Source of the DNA: Colwellia sp. MB02u-6
Lineage (GTDB): Bacteria > Pseudomonadota > Gammaproteobacteria > Enterobacterales > Alteromonadaceae
Assembly: GCF_014077095.1 (NCBI RefSeq)
Contig: NZ_JACGVG010000029.1
Coordinates: 153,103-217,102, forward strand
Length of the DNA: 64,000 nucleotides
Reading direction: 5' to 3'
Every line of letters starts with the position of its first letter. The stretch's first letter is position 1. Of this stretch, positions 1-8,445 are shown one piece after another. Made by a program: the position numbers and the translations under genes. The notes beneath the pieces are model-generated. The model was not told where the DNA came from and did not search any database. It saw only the letters and a list, made by a program, of their open reading frames with translations.

Positions 1-1
1 G

Positions 2-679
2 TTAACCGCTATTTCATTATTTTCTCAATCGGGTAAAAGTCTGTGTAATAGCGGTAAGTTCGAAAGATTGCCAGAGATATTCGAAAAGCTGAATCAACAT
101 TCACACCGAGCCGGTGCAGTGCTTGAGCGCATGCAAATCATGACAAAACAGGGGGCAAGGCAAAAAGAATTACTTGATTGCAATAAGTTAATTGACGAAG
201 TAGCAAGATTAGCCGAACACGATGCTCGTATGCGTGATATCAATATTAAAATAAGCCACAGTAGCGAAAAATTAACCGTATTGGTCGATCTCGTACAAAT
301 ACAGCAAGTCTTGTTAAATTTATTACGCAATGGCATGGAAGCTATGCAGTCCATCGATTTTAAAAATGGCAGTGTTATTGAAGTAACGACTCAGTTAACC
401 GCTATTGAGAGTATTAAAATATCAGTTGTTGATAGCGGATGTGGCTTGTCTAGCCATATGCTAGATAAGTTGTTTTTAGCATTTTCTTCAACAAAAAAGA
501 ATGGCATGGGTATCGGGCTTTCTATTTCAAAAAGTATTATTGAAGAGCACGGCGGCAGCATTCATTATACTAAAAATATTCCTGTCGGCTCAGTATTTTA
601 CTTTATGCTACCCCTTGTTGAGAATGACTACTTAATTGAGGATAGTTCGCTGACCAATGAAACTTATTTTCAATCTTGA
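2..679 (+). CDS. Sensor histidine kinase, C-terminal part (runs off the left edge)
   Basis: This is the C-terminal half of a two-component sensor kinase. The frame is open from base 2, so the start lies outside the window. The visible part holds the end of the dimerisation/phosphoacceptor region and a complete HATPase_c domain, with N box LLNLLRNGMEAM, D box VVDSGCGL and G box GMGIGLSISKSI. It is clearly paralogous to the full-length kinase at 12552-13769: LTAISLFSQSGKSL here matches LAAISLFAQAGKRL there. Its last bases overlap the convergent CDF transporter by about 10 bp. No partner regulator is visible on this side. The kinase call is certain; the signal sensed is unknown. Confidence 0.93.
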   Translation, partial: LTAISLFSQSGKSLCNSGKFERLPEIFEKLNQHSHRAGAVLERMQIMTKQGARQKELLDCNKLIDEVARLAEHDARMRDINIKISHSSEKLTVLVDLVQIQQVLLNLLRNGMEAMQSIDFKNGSVIEVTTQLTAIESIKISVVDSGCGLSSHMLDKLFLAFSSTKKNGMGIGLSISKSIIEEHGGSIHYTKNIPVGSVFYFMLPLVENDYLIEDSSLTNETYFQS

Positions 680-1533
680 GTTTGTTTATTTTCATCAAGA
701 GCGGGTTCAATATGAACAGTGGTATCGACAATGTTAAACTGCGTTGCTAAAAGGTGTTCGATTTTATCTGCAAGCTCATGTGAGCTAGCTAAAGAAAGGT
801 TCAAGTCAACTTTAATGGTGATATCAGCAAAATTAGCCTCGCCATCATTACGGGTACGTACCAATTTAACTGATTTTACTTCGGGGAGCTCTGTTACTGT
901 GTGTGCAATTTTAGCTTGGTTTAATAGGCTTTTATCAACCAATATTGGAATGGATTGTAAAAATAGCTTGTAGGCCAAAAACATAATAATAACAGCAACG
1001 GCAATAGCAAAAACTGTATCAAGCCAATAGTATCCGCGTGCTGCTAATTGCCAGCCAATGATAACGGTAATAGAAGTCAGTACATCACTCAATGTGTGAC
1101 TTGCATCTGCCTGTAATAAAGTCGAATTTAATTTTTTTGCCCAAAAAGATTCCCACAAAGTAAGGCCAGTGTTGAGCACTAAAACAATAAGCATTGCCCC
1201 TAAGCCAATCGAGCTATTTATCACAGGCTCACCAAAGCGTTTAGCGGCTTGAACTATAACCTCAATAGCAACAACACTGAGCAAAGTCGCTAGAAAAAAT
1301 ATCGCTAAAGGCACAAATTTTTTATGACCATATTGATGATCTTCATCAGGCGGTTGTTCAGATTGATTGATCGCAAACCAGGCAACAATATTGTTTGCTA
1401 TATCGGTTAATGAGTGGAGTGCATCAGCTAATATGGCTGTTGAGTAGGTAGAAAAGCCAACAGCTAATTTGATCATCATCAATAAGAAGTTAATAACCCC
1501 TTCAATAATTAATACTTTTTTAATGTTCAACAT
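670..1533 (-). CDS. Cation diffusion facilitator (CDF) family metal efflux transporter
   Basis: An inner-membrane antiporter that exports divalent cations (Zn2+, Fe2+ or similar) from the cytoplasm. Its 287 residues match the FieF/CDF family length. About six membrane segments are followed by a cytoplasmic C-terminal domain from about residue 205. The two CDF metal-site motifs are present: ADALHSLTD near residues 36-44 in TM2 and ADASHTLSD near 142-150 in TM5. The PDEDHQYGHKK loop after TM2 is also typical. Substrate cannot be read with confidence, because the site is D/H-type like FieF. It is convergent with the kinase before it. The ATG at 1533 is the natural start. Confidence 0.93.
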   Translation of the reverse strand: MLNIKKVLIIEGVINFLLMMIKLAVGFSTYSTAILADALHSLTDIANNIVAWFAINQSEQPPDEDHQYGHKKFVPLAIFFLATLLSVVAIEVIVQAAKRFGEPVINSSIGLGAMLIVLVLNTGLTLWESFWAKKLNSTLLQADASHTLSDVLTSITVIIGWQLAARGYYWLDTVFAIAVAVIIMFLAYKLFLQSIPILVDKSLLNQAKIAHTVTELPEVKSVKLVRTRNDGEANFADITIKVDLNLSLASSHELADKIEHLLATQFNIVDTTVHIEPALDENKQTQD

Positions 1534-1555
1534 TCACCAACTTTTAAGCTAGGTT

Positions 1556-1760
1556 AGATATCCATAAAACTGTCAAAATTTATTGATATTCGGTTAGTAT
1601 ACAGATTGTGATTTAAAAATTAACTTCACTTTATCATCAGCTAATCTTAAGCCCAGCGGTATGCCATGACGAATTATTTACTTTTTGTTATCGATAATCG
1701 CAAAATATCATCCATCGACTTTTCAGCTGATAAGCCTTAACTATTGGTAGATTACAAACA
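1556..1760 (-). pseudogene. Decayed paralogue of the helical protein at 5138-5593
   Basis: Two blocks here match the coding sequence of the gene at 5138-5593 in the same order and strand. The block at about 1556-1600 reads RISINFDSFMD, against RISMNFDRFMD at the C-terminus of the intact gene. The block at about 1680-1745 reads LPIVKAY and, in another frame, SMDDIL, against LPIVKYHPSTQSMDDILEL. Stops and frame changes interrupt it. The two copies flank the CbpAM/cytochrome genes, which suggests an old local duplication with one copy lost. This was seen by eye and not scored. Confidence 0.6.
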
Positions 1761-1900
1761 GCTAAAGGCTACAGAAGGTTGCAAAACAGGAAAAAAGCCA
1801 AAGGCTAGCATTTTAAAGCTAGCTGTTGAGTAAACTAATGACTAGCCTAAAAGGGTATAGCACAGATTATTATGTTGGCAAAAAAGCATATGTAGAAATG

Positions 1901-1942
1901 CGCCATTGATATGACTGTATCTTGAGGGTCATATCAATGGCG
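1901..1942. terminator. Perfect 15-bp stem hairpin in the gap before the coiled-coil gene
   Basis: CGCCATTGATATGAC (1901-1915) and GTCATATCAATGGCG (1928-1942) form a perfect 15-bp stem with a 12-base loop. There is no T tract on either side, so it is a weak intrinsic-terminator candidate. It could instead be a structured RNA or a repeat. The rest of 1534-2045 holds only the decayed paralogue and nothing else recognisable. Confidence 0.4.
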
Positions 1943-2045
1943 TATGCTGAGCTGACACGACTAAAAACAAGGTACTGCTTCAGCGCTATAATATATTTGT
2001 CTAATAGGGGTATATTTACCCAGCTAGTTCATGTTCATTTTATCT

Positions 2046-2825
2046 TTAACCTGCTTTATGTGTTTCTTTATAAAGCATATTGATCATCGCCATTATTTTA
2101 AAATGATGAGTTTTTAATTTATGATGTAATGCTTGTTGTTGTGTGTGTATCTTCCGCTCGTGTTGATGCATTGGGGCGGATTTTTTCTCCTTGGCTTTAC
2201 TCGCGCTACTTAAGTTATGTTCAGCATTTTTCATGATTTTTTCGTGTTCATGAGCAACTTTAGTTTGAGCTTGAATTGCCTGAGTATGCTCCATCAATAT
2301 TGATGCTTGTTGCTGCATGGTTTCTTCTATGGCGACTAGTTTAGTCAACGCTTTTTGCTGCTCTTTTGTCCAATACTTTATCTCATCTAGCCATAAAGCA
2401 TGTTCAGAGTCCCATTGACTGTGTTCTTGGTGGGCCGCAAGATGCTGTTCTGTAATGATAGTTTGTGCTTGTTCTCTAAGGCTCTTGGTAAACGCTATTA
2501 ACTCTACTGTATTTGAATTAGCGATACTTTGTAACTTGTCCCAAATTGAACTATTTACAAAAGCCAGCTCCAACTTTATTTGCTCTTTATAGGCTTCACC
2601 TGCACCTTCGAAAGCTTCACCTAACATTCGAAAGTTATCTTTTAAGTCTTTGCTAGCTTGCTCAATTTTATCTTTGCTAATTTCCTTGGCATCTTTGAGC
2701 TTTTCTTCTGCGGCATGAAAGGCCTGCTGTAAAGTTTTACCTTCTGTTATCACAAAGTCTTCGATGGCATCAACCATTGCTTTATAACTGACTTGTAATT
2801 CTGTTTTTTGCTCATTTTTTTCCAT
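2046..2825 (-). CDS. Helical/coiled-coil cytoplasmic protein of unknown function
   Basis: Predicted 259 residues, strongly charged, rich in E, K, Q, H and A, with no signal peptide or membrane segment. The first half (AIEDFVITEGKTLQQAFHAAEEKL, then DLKDNFRMLGEAFEGAGEAYKEQ) looks like long amphipathic helices. The C-terminal third has many His and Gln residues (MHQHERKIHTQQQALHHKLKTHH). I do not recognise the family with certainty. A phasin-like or granule-associated role is only a guess from the polyhydroxyalkanoate genes a few kb away. The start ATG at 2825 is preceded by AGGTAACTCACC, a usable ribosome site. The 347 bp upstream (2826-3172) contains no gene I can support. Confidence 0.7.
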   Translation of the reverse strand: MEKNEQKTELQVSYKAMVDAIEDFVITEGKTLQQAFHAAEEKLKDAKEISKDKIEQASKDLKDNFRMLGEAFEGAGEAYKEQIKLELAFVNSSIWDKLQSIANSNTVELIAFTKSLREQAQTIITEQHLAAHQEHSQWDSEHALWLDEIKYWTKEQQKALTKLVAIEETMQQQASILMEHTQAIQAQTKVAHEHEKIMKNAEHNLSSASKAKEKKSAPMHQHERKIHTQQQALHHKLKTHHFKIMAMINMLYKETHKAG

Positions 2826-3172
2826 GGTGAGTTACCTTTAAAAATTTACTATAAATTAATATGATAATTACTCAAACCCGTGTTACATACTATTCGGTAT
2901 TATACTTAATGAATTGTGGAAACTACTTAACGTGATTAATAGACTTAACTAAAGGGTTATCACTTGTTTAGTTACGGGCAGTCTACAAACAAAGGGGAGA
3001 GCTGATATATAAACCTTAGTGTCAAGTTTCAAGTGCAACAATTACAGCAAGACTATCGCTTTAACAGATTAATAAAGTGCAAGTAACGCTTGGTTATAAT
3101 TGTTATACGATGGTCAATTGTTATTTTCTCGTTTGATTTCCTTATTGTTATTAGGCTTATATCAGCAAAAAA

Positions 3173-3634
3173 TCATCTATTTACTTTGTGACAATTGGTA
3201 CAGCCACCAGAAACTTTACCTGCAAAATAATAATTTGGCTCTTGAAGAGCGGCAGCGGCTCTTGCTTGGTCAATAGCAGCGACAAAGTCTTGCATGTGAT
3301 CTTGCATAAATGGGTGATTTCCTCCTGCTTCTCCTGTAATTGATTTAGCGGCAGTCCTTCCCATGTTTTGTAATGCTTGCAGTACTTGCTGGCGCTGGTC
3401 CTTGGCACCAGCTTGAGTTGGTTCATAACCCTTAATGAGTGCTTTATCGAGTAATAGCATTTGCTGCGATAATCTAGCCATGTCAGATCTAAGCTCAGTG
3501 GGTTCAGTGTATTTAAAACCCGGGGGGTAAGTTATCTTACGCATAGACTCTGCAAATTTACTGCTGCAACTCGCTGTGGTTAAACTCACCACAACGACGA
3601 TGCTCGCAGTCCAAAAAATGCTTGGTTTATTCAT
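3173..3634 (-). CDS. Exported lipoprotein with one c-type haem site (cytochrome c family)
   Basis: The protein starts MNKPSIFWTASIVVVVSL and has the lipobox LTTASC, so it should be exported and lipidated at that cysteine. The body is helical, and the C-terminus carries a single haem attachment motif, CTNCH, ten residues or so from the end. C-terminal CxxCH in a four-helix protein suggests a cytochrome c'/c556-like electron carrier. I chose the ATG at 3634 rather than the upstream ATG at 3655, because GGAG sits at the right distance before it and the signal peptide begins there. The redox partner is unknown. Confidence 0.82.
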   Translation of the reverse strand: MNKPSIFWTASIVVVVSLTTASCSSKFAESMRKITYPPGFKYTEPTELRSDMARLSQQMLLLDKALIKGYEPTQAGAKDQRQQVLQALQNMGRTAAKSITGEAGGNHPFMQDHMQDFVAAIDQARAAAALQEPNYYFAGKVSGGCTNCHKVNR

Positions 3635-3740
3635 AGTTGTAAACTCCATTAACACTCAGTTGTTGACTAATTTTATAGAGTGATTTCAATTAAACTAATC
3701 AATTCGATTCAGTCTAGCTTTTAAAAGCTTATTTTTCTGT

Positions 3741-3992
3741 TCAAGCTTTTTTCTCTTTCATTAAATCTATGACTAAACTAATGGCGACCCAGTCAATTAA
3801 AAGTTGTTGGTTTAATTTAATGGCTTTTTTGATCCAATGAGCACTCTCCAAATCAAAAATCCATTCTGAATCTTGACTCTCTGTTATAGGAGCAGCAATG
3901 CCGTATTCAACTATTTCTATTATGATGTTTTTTTCAATACCGGCTATTTCACACAACTCATTAACTGATATATGTAAGCTTATGTCTGTCAT
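3741..3992 (-). CDS. cbpM: Chaperone modulatory protein CbpM
   Basis: A small (83 aa) protein of the CbpM/MerR-like family, which binds the J-domain of CbpA and inhibits its DnaK-cochaperone and DNA-binding activities. Recognisable features are the N-terminal ISVNELCEIAGI helix-turn-helix-like start, IVEYGIAAP, and the C-terminal amphipathic segment LLIDWVAISLVIDLM. It follows cbpA directly on the same strand, which is the standard order. The ATG at 3992 has GGAG about 9 bases upstream, inside the end of cbpA. The longer GTG start at 4007 would overlap cbpA and lacks such a site. Confidence 0.88.
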   Translation of the reverse strand: MTDISLHISVNELCEIAGIEKNIIIEIVEYGIAAPITESQDSEWIFDLESAHWIKKAIKLNQQLLIDWVAISLVIDLMKEKKA

Positions 3993-3997
3993 GTTGG

Positions 3998-4942
3998 CTA
4001 ACTCCACTCTGTTCTGGGGTTATACTTTTCTACTTCTGCAAGTTGTTGCCATAACTGTTTTGTTTCAAGGGTAGTTGATGGCGGAATTACAATTTTGATG
4101 ACGGTAATTAGGTCACCCTGGCCGGACTTACTATTGAGTCCTTTACCTTTTACTCGCAGTTTTTGACCACTCTGGCAGTTAGCGGGAATGTTGAGCTTAA
4201 CTTTGCCATCAAGTGTCGGTATTTCAATTTTAATACCCAGTGCAGCTTCCCAAGGCGTCAGCGGCACGTTTAATAATAAGTTTGAGCCTTGTACATCAAA
4301 TAATGGATGTGGCACCAATCTAATAATAAGATATAAATCCCCGCTTAACTTATGGTTGCTGCCAGGTGCGCCTTGGCCTTTTAACCTTATTCGCTCATTA
4401 TCTTTAACCCCTTTAGGCACTTTCACATTAAGCGATTTTTTGATTTTAGTGAGTTGACCATTGGTGGATGCCGGGACATGATATTCAATGGGTTTAGTGA
4501 CACCTGAGAGACTTTCTTCTAAAAAAACTGGTAATTCCATTTCAAAATCTTGGCCTTTAAATAGATCCTCGCTATGAGCTCGTGAGTGTCTTTTAGACTT
4601 GGTTCGGTCAGCAAAAAATGAATTAAAAAAGTCAGAAAAATCATCATTTTCGTTTGACTGATATTGATTGTTACCGCTCGAAGATTGCCAGTCGGGAGGC
4701 ACATCAAAACCGTCTGATGAACCTGAACCATAGCGTCTCATTTTATCGTACTCGGCTCTTCTTCCCTTATCTTTTAATACTTCGTAGGCTTCAGCTACTT
4801 CTTTAAACTTTTCTTCGGCCCCGGGCTCAGGGTTCTTATCAGGATGATATTTAACGGCTAACTTGCGATAGACTGTTTTGATTTCCTTTAGATCAGCATT
4901 TTCAGCCAAACCTAGGATTTTGTAGTAATCTTTAAATTTCAT
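3998..4942 (-). CDS. cbpA: Curved DNA-binding protein / DnaJ-class cochaperone CbpA
   Basis: A class II J-domain protein that stimulates DnaK and binds curved DNA in stationary phase. The N-terminal J-domain ([12 protein letters not shown] ... [25 protein letters not shown]) contains the HPD motif. A Gly/Ser-rich linker follows (GSGSSDGFD), then two beta-sandwich substrate-binding domains ([13 protein letters not shown] ... [17 protein letters not shown] ... VKGKGL). There is no zinc-finger domain, which separates it from DnaJ itself. The length of about 314 aa fits CbpA. The start at 4942 (MKFKDYY) is preferred over an upstream ATG at 4960, because it is the conserved CbpA N-terminus. It is followed by cbpM after 5 bases. 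Confidence 0.95.
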   Translation of the reverse strand: MKFKDYYKILGLAENADLKEIKTVYRKLAVKYHPDKNPEPGAEEKFKEVAEAYEVLKDKGRRAEYDKMRRYGSGSSDGFDVPPDWQSSSGNNQYQSNENDDFSDFFNSFFADRTKSKRHSRAHSEDLFKGQDFEMELPVFLEESLSGVTKPIEYHVPASTNGQLTKIKKSLNVKVPKGVKDNERIRLKGQGAPGSNHKLSGDLYLIIRLVPHPLFDVQGSNLLLNVPLTPWEAALGIKIEIPTLDGKVKLNIPANCQSGQKLRVKGKGLNSKSGQGDLITVIKIVIPPSTTLETKQLWQQLAEVEKYNPRTEWS

Positions 4943-5137
4943 TGATTGACCGTGCCCCAAGTTTTGTTGACTTTATATGGCTAGAAGCACCAATTTACAC
5001 TTTTTTGAAGGCGATATTTTGATACAAATCAAGATAACGAATAGTTGTCAGTAGCAGATATCGCTATTTTGCATGCTAAGGCAAAGTTATTGTGTATTGC
5101 ATCTTTTGAGATAAAACTTGTGGCCTGCTCAGGTATG

Positions 5138-5593
5138 CTAGATATCCATAAACCTATCAAAATTCATTGATATTCGTTTTTGTTTTTGCCATTGCATATC
5201 AGCTAAGTTATTGAAAATGTCTTTGACTTTGTGCTCATCAACTTGCTCTGCTACGACTTGGTATACTGCTATGAGTTCATCACTCATTTTCATGGATAAT
5301 TCTAAAATATCATCCATCGATTGTGTTGACGGATGATATTTTACTATTGGCAGTTTTAAAATTTCTTGATCATTGGCATATTGTAGCCAAGTATCTAAAA
5401 CACCCGATGGTGTGTTTTTTTCATAATTGGCTAGTGATTCCGCTAATTTCTTTTCTTCACTGATCATGTATTCCAACAATAACTGTGTTCTTGGTATATT
5501 TTCATCTTTGGCTAATTTTTGATAAAAAACAAATAATTGCTGATGGAATTCTTTCGCATGCTTAAGTGCATCTCTGGCGCTTTCAAATCGCAT
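5138..5593 (-). CDS. Small helical protein, possibly ferritin-like fold; function unknown
   Basis: Predicted 151 residues, soluble, almost entirely helical: ALKHAKEFHQQLFVFYQKLA, LLLEYMISEEKKLAESLANYE, ELSMKMSDELIAVYQVVAEQV and KVKDIFNNLADMQWQKQKRIS look like four helices. The pattern resembles rubrerythrin/ferritin-like bundles, but I do not see a clear pair of ExxH metal-binding motifs, so metal binding is doubtful. A decayed paralogue lies at 1556-1760. The gene stands alone, with about 1.1 kb of non-genic DNA on its upstream side. Context (CbpA, PHA genes) suggests stress or carbon-storage physiology, which is inference. Confidence 0.7.
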   Translation of the reverse strand: MRFESARDALKHAKEFHQQLFVFYQKLAKDENIPRTQLLLEYMISEEKKLAESLANYEKNTPSGVLDTWLQYANDQEILKLPIVKYHPSTQSMDDILELSMKMSDELIAVYQVVAEQVDEHKVKDIFNNLADMQWQKQKRISMNFDRFMDI

Positions 5594-6112
5594 AATATTC
5601 TCTTTGGTTAAGCCTAGCTGTGATCTTTTTTATCATATAAGTGCGCTAATAAACTTTGATAATGATCAAGTTTCTAACCGTTAGGCTTTATTTTGCTAAA
5701 AAAGGGCAACAATTCAAAAAAAATTTAGGATAAGTGACAATAGGTATGAGCTTGACCTTTTTATGTCATGCTTTTTAAAGAACGTTAAAATATGGCAAGG
5801 CTGGCGAGAAAATGTTGCACCTAGCGTGATAATAATAGTTAATTGCGGCGAGACTTAATTAATGCCTGTACTGTCAAGTGTTGATGTGTGATGCACAATT
5901 CCTGAAAATTGTAAGGTGGCTATCATAAGCATACATAAGATGACGCTAGCAAAAATTGAAGCCAGTTGCCTTTGGGTGATTTAAGCCACTAGCAAGCAAA
6001 AACCTATTGCGCAAATAGATAAAACAAGGCGCTGAGCATAAGACCGAAAAAGCTACCATCATTTACTGCGGTAATGTCACCACAACATTAGGATAAATTT
6101 TTAGTAATAACT

Positions 6113-6389
6113 TTAGGTAACGCGATACTTTTTTAAAAGGGGTGGATTATCAACTACAGCAACACGCTTGAATTCAAACACTGCCAAGGTAGATTCATCT
6201 TGCGCTATTAACACAGCCGGCGTACTTAGTCGTAATATCAATCTGGTCCGCTTCTATTCTTCCGTTACCTGTTGCAATATCAGCAGGCAAATAATGTTTG
6301 TTGATATTGCCTGCATTGCCAAGAAAAAGCTGCAATCACAATAGAACAAGGCTAAACGCCATTAACTTAATGACAGGTTTTTTCATCAT
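6113..6389 (-). pseudogene. Remnant of a HlyD-family membrane fusion protein
   Basis: Starting at an ATG-ATG at 6389, the minus strand reads MMKKPVIKLMAFSLVLL, a TGA stop, then LPADIATGNGRIEADQIDITTKYAG. That second block is the characteristic beginning of HlyD/EmrA-type periplasmic adaptors. After a frame change the reading continues as AQDESTLAVFEFKRVAVVDN and stops at about 6113. The gene is broken by a nonsense codon, a frameshift and loss of the rest of the protein. Of the remaining gap (5594-6724), 5594-6112 and 6390-6724 show no coding sequence I can support. Confidence 0.6.
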
Positions 6390-6724
6390 TCATTTTCATA
6401 AAAGGGAGTGTCTATAATTGTTATATTGAATCAGCGGCAACTAGCATGTATTGAGGGATTTTTTGATCTGCAATATTTGGCTTGTAATGTGCGCTTTAAG
6501 TGTTGAGATCGAACAAACTCTACCTTATCCCACTAAGCACCTAAATGATCACTGTAGATGCAGCTCATTGTCTTAAATAAAAATCTTCAGAATAGGTAAT
6601 CCCTATTGGTATAAGTACAAACCACAGTGTTTTAGAGGGAATCCCCAATGGCTAAGTCATAAAATTCTTCTATCATTACTTGCAATCACCATAAACAATT
6701 AAGTTTGTATCAAAAGGATTTAGC

Positions 6725-7252
6725 ATGACTGAAAAATTGACCAGCGATCATAGAAACGTGGCTATTGGCGATCTTGAGATCACCATCCGGCCCATCACTC
6801 CTGAAGACAAACACTTAGAAGCATCTTTTGTAAAAAAGTTATCGATGCAAACAAAGTACGAACGATTCTTTGAAGGTATAAAAGAACTATCGCCTTCAAT
6901 GTTGAATGTGCTGAGTAATATCGATTATGTAGATACCATGGCTTATATCGCGACTATTAACACTGCAGAAGGCGAAAAAGAAATTGGCATGTGTCGCTAC
7001 TCGGCTGACAAAGTGCCGGGCGAAAGTGAAATGGCAATAACTGTTGCAGATGATTACCCCTATGAGGATGTTGCGACTGTGTTACTGCACTCGTTGTTTG
7101 AGCATGCAAAGGCGAATAATATAAAACGTCTTTTTTCAATTGAACTAAGCAGTAATAATCGCATACGCAAATTAGCTGAACGTCTGGGGATGTCTGCTAA
7201 AGTTCATCCAGAAGACGCGACTTTGATCGTGTATTCATTGCTGTTAAAGTAA
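6725..7252 (+). CDS. GNAT-fold N-acetyltransferase-like protein
   Basis: Predicted 175 residues. The sequence LEITIRPITPEDKHLEASFVKKLS ... TKYERFFEGIKELSPSML matches the start of GNAT domains of the kind fused to or related to protein lysine acetyltransferases. The beta4-alpha3 segment (EMAITVADDYPYEDVATVLLHSLFEHAKANNIKRLFSIEL) is in the right place, but the usual acetyl-CoA P-loop Q/RxxGxG/A is replaced by YPYEDVA. Activity is therefore uncertain, and it may bind rather than catalyse. A clear AAAGGA ribosome site precedes the ATG. It is convergent with ackA, which makes a role in acetyl metabolism attractive but unproven. Confidence 0.8.
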   Translation: MTEKLTSDHRNVAIGDLEITIRPITPEDKHLEASFVKKLSMQTKYERFFEGIKELSPSMLNVLSNIDYVDTMAYIATINTAEGEKEIGMCRYSADKVPGESEMAITVADDYPYEDVATVLLHSLFEHAKANNIKRLFSIELSSNNRIRKLAERLGMSAKVHPEDATLIVYSLLLK

Positions 7253-7257
7253 CTCGT

Positions 7258-8445
7258 TTAGCGACCTATGAGTAATTTTTGGGTCGCTTGGGCGATCATA
7301 ACTTCTTCGTTTGTTGGTATTACCAGCACCTTAACGCTTGAGTCACCTTGGCTAATAACGCTTTTATTCTGATTATTTTTATTTTCATCTAAAATCAACC
7401 CAAGCCAAGTTAAGTGCTGACAAATTTGTGCGCGTATGGGGGCTGATTTTTCGCCAATACCGGCAGTAAACACAATGGCATCAATGCCACATAAGGTGCT
7501 AACTAGAGCAGCAAGTTCACGAGCGGCGCGATAACAAAACAAGTCAATGGCTTGTTTTGCCTGTGGGTCGTTACTTTGTTGTAGTACTTGCATGTTACTG
7601 CTAATACCCGAAACCCCCAGTAGTCCAGACTCGTTATAGAGCATGTGTTCTACGTCATCGACACTCATTTTATAATGGCGTAAAAGGTGGATAACAACAC
7701 CGGCATCAAGACTGCCACAACGTTGCCCCATCATTAGACCATCAAGCGCTGTAAAGCCCATAGTTGTTGCTACGCTTTGTCTTTGCTTTAAGGCGCACAT
7801 ACTCGCGCCGTTGCCTAGATGAGCGACAATAACCCGTCCTGTGGCAAGTGTGCCCAAATATTGCGGTAAACAGCTAGCAATATACTGATAAGAAAGACCA
7901 TGAAATCCATAACGAATAATGCCTTTGTCACTATATTCGCGCGGTAGGGCAAATAGCTTTGCAAGCTTGGGTTGTGTCGAATGAAAACTGGTATCAAAAC
8001 AAGCTACTTGGGGTAATTTAGGGGCCCAGTTGGAAATGGCTTCAATAGCGGCAAGGTTATGCGATTGATGCAGTGGCGCCAGTGGTATCAGTATTTTTAA
8101 GCGTTCAATCATGCTGACCGTAAGTTTTGTTGGCGTTAAAAAGTCGCGACCGCCATGTACCACACGATGACCAACAGCTTTAATTTTATAACCTTGGTCA
8201 TGATGATTAAGCCACTCAAGCAGCCATTTTATTAGCGCTCCATGTGTCGTTTGATCATTAAATGCATCAAGGTCGTTGTCGGTTAAATCACTGCCTTTAG
8301 CGTCTATGGCATAAAGTGTCGGCTTTTGACCAATATTGACGACTTTACCACTGAGTAATACCTGCGAACTAGGTGTGGCAAAGCTATAAAGCGCAAACTT
8401 GATGCTCGACGATCCTGCGTTAATAACCAGTATCGCATCGTTCAT
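7258..8445 (-). CDS. ackA: Acetate kinase
   Basis: Catalyses acetyl phosphate + ADP = acetate + ATP (or the propionate/butyrate equivalent) in the cytoplasm. All signature motifs of the ASKHA acetate kinase family are visible: N-terminal VINAGSSSIKFALY, HRVVHGG, FDTSFHST, VAHLGNGASMCAL and FTAGIGEKSAPIR. Length 395 aa is normal. Its start codon overlaps the stop of the upstream phosphotransacylase fusion (TAATG), so the two are translationally coupled and should act in sequence. It is the last gene of the phaC-fabI-maoC/pta-ackA operon. Substrate preference (acetate or short-chain acyl) cannot be decided from the sequence. Confidence 0.96.
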   Translation of the reverse strand: MNDAILVINAGSSSIKFALYSFATPSSQVLLSGKVVNIGQKPTLYAIDAKGSDLTDNDLDAFNDQTTHGALIKWLLEWLNHHDQGYKIKAVGHRVVHGGRDFLTPTKLTVSMIERLKILIPLAPLHQSHNLAAIEAISNWAPKLPQVACFDTSFHSTQPKLAKLFALPREYSDKGIIRYGFHGLSYQYIASCLPQYLGTLATGRVIVAHLGNGASMCALKQRQSVATTMGFTALDGLMMGQRCGSLDAGVVIHLLRHYKMSVDDVEHMLYNESGLLGVSGISSNMQVLQQSNDPQAKQAIDLFCYRAARELAALVSTLCGIDAIVFTAGIGEKSAPIRAQICQHLTWLGLILDENKNNQNKSVISQGDSSVKVLVIPTNEEVMIAQATQKLLIGR

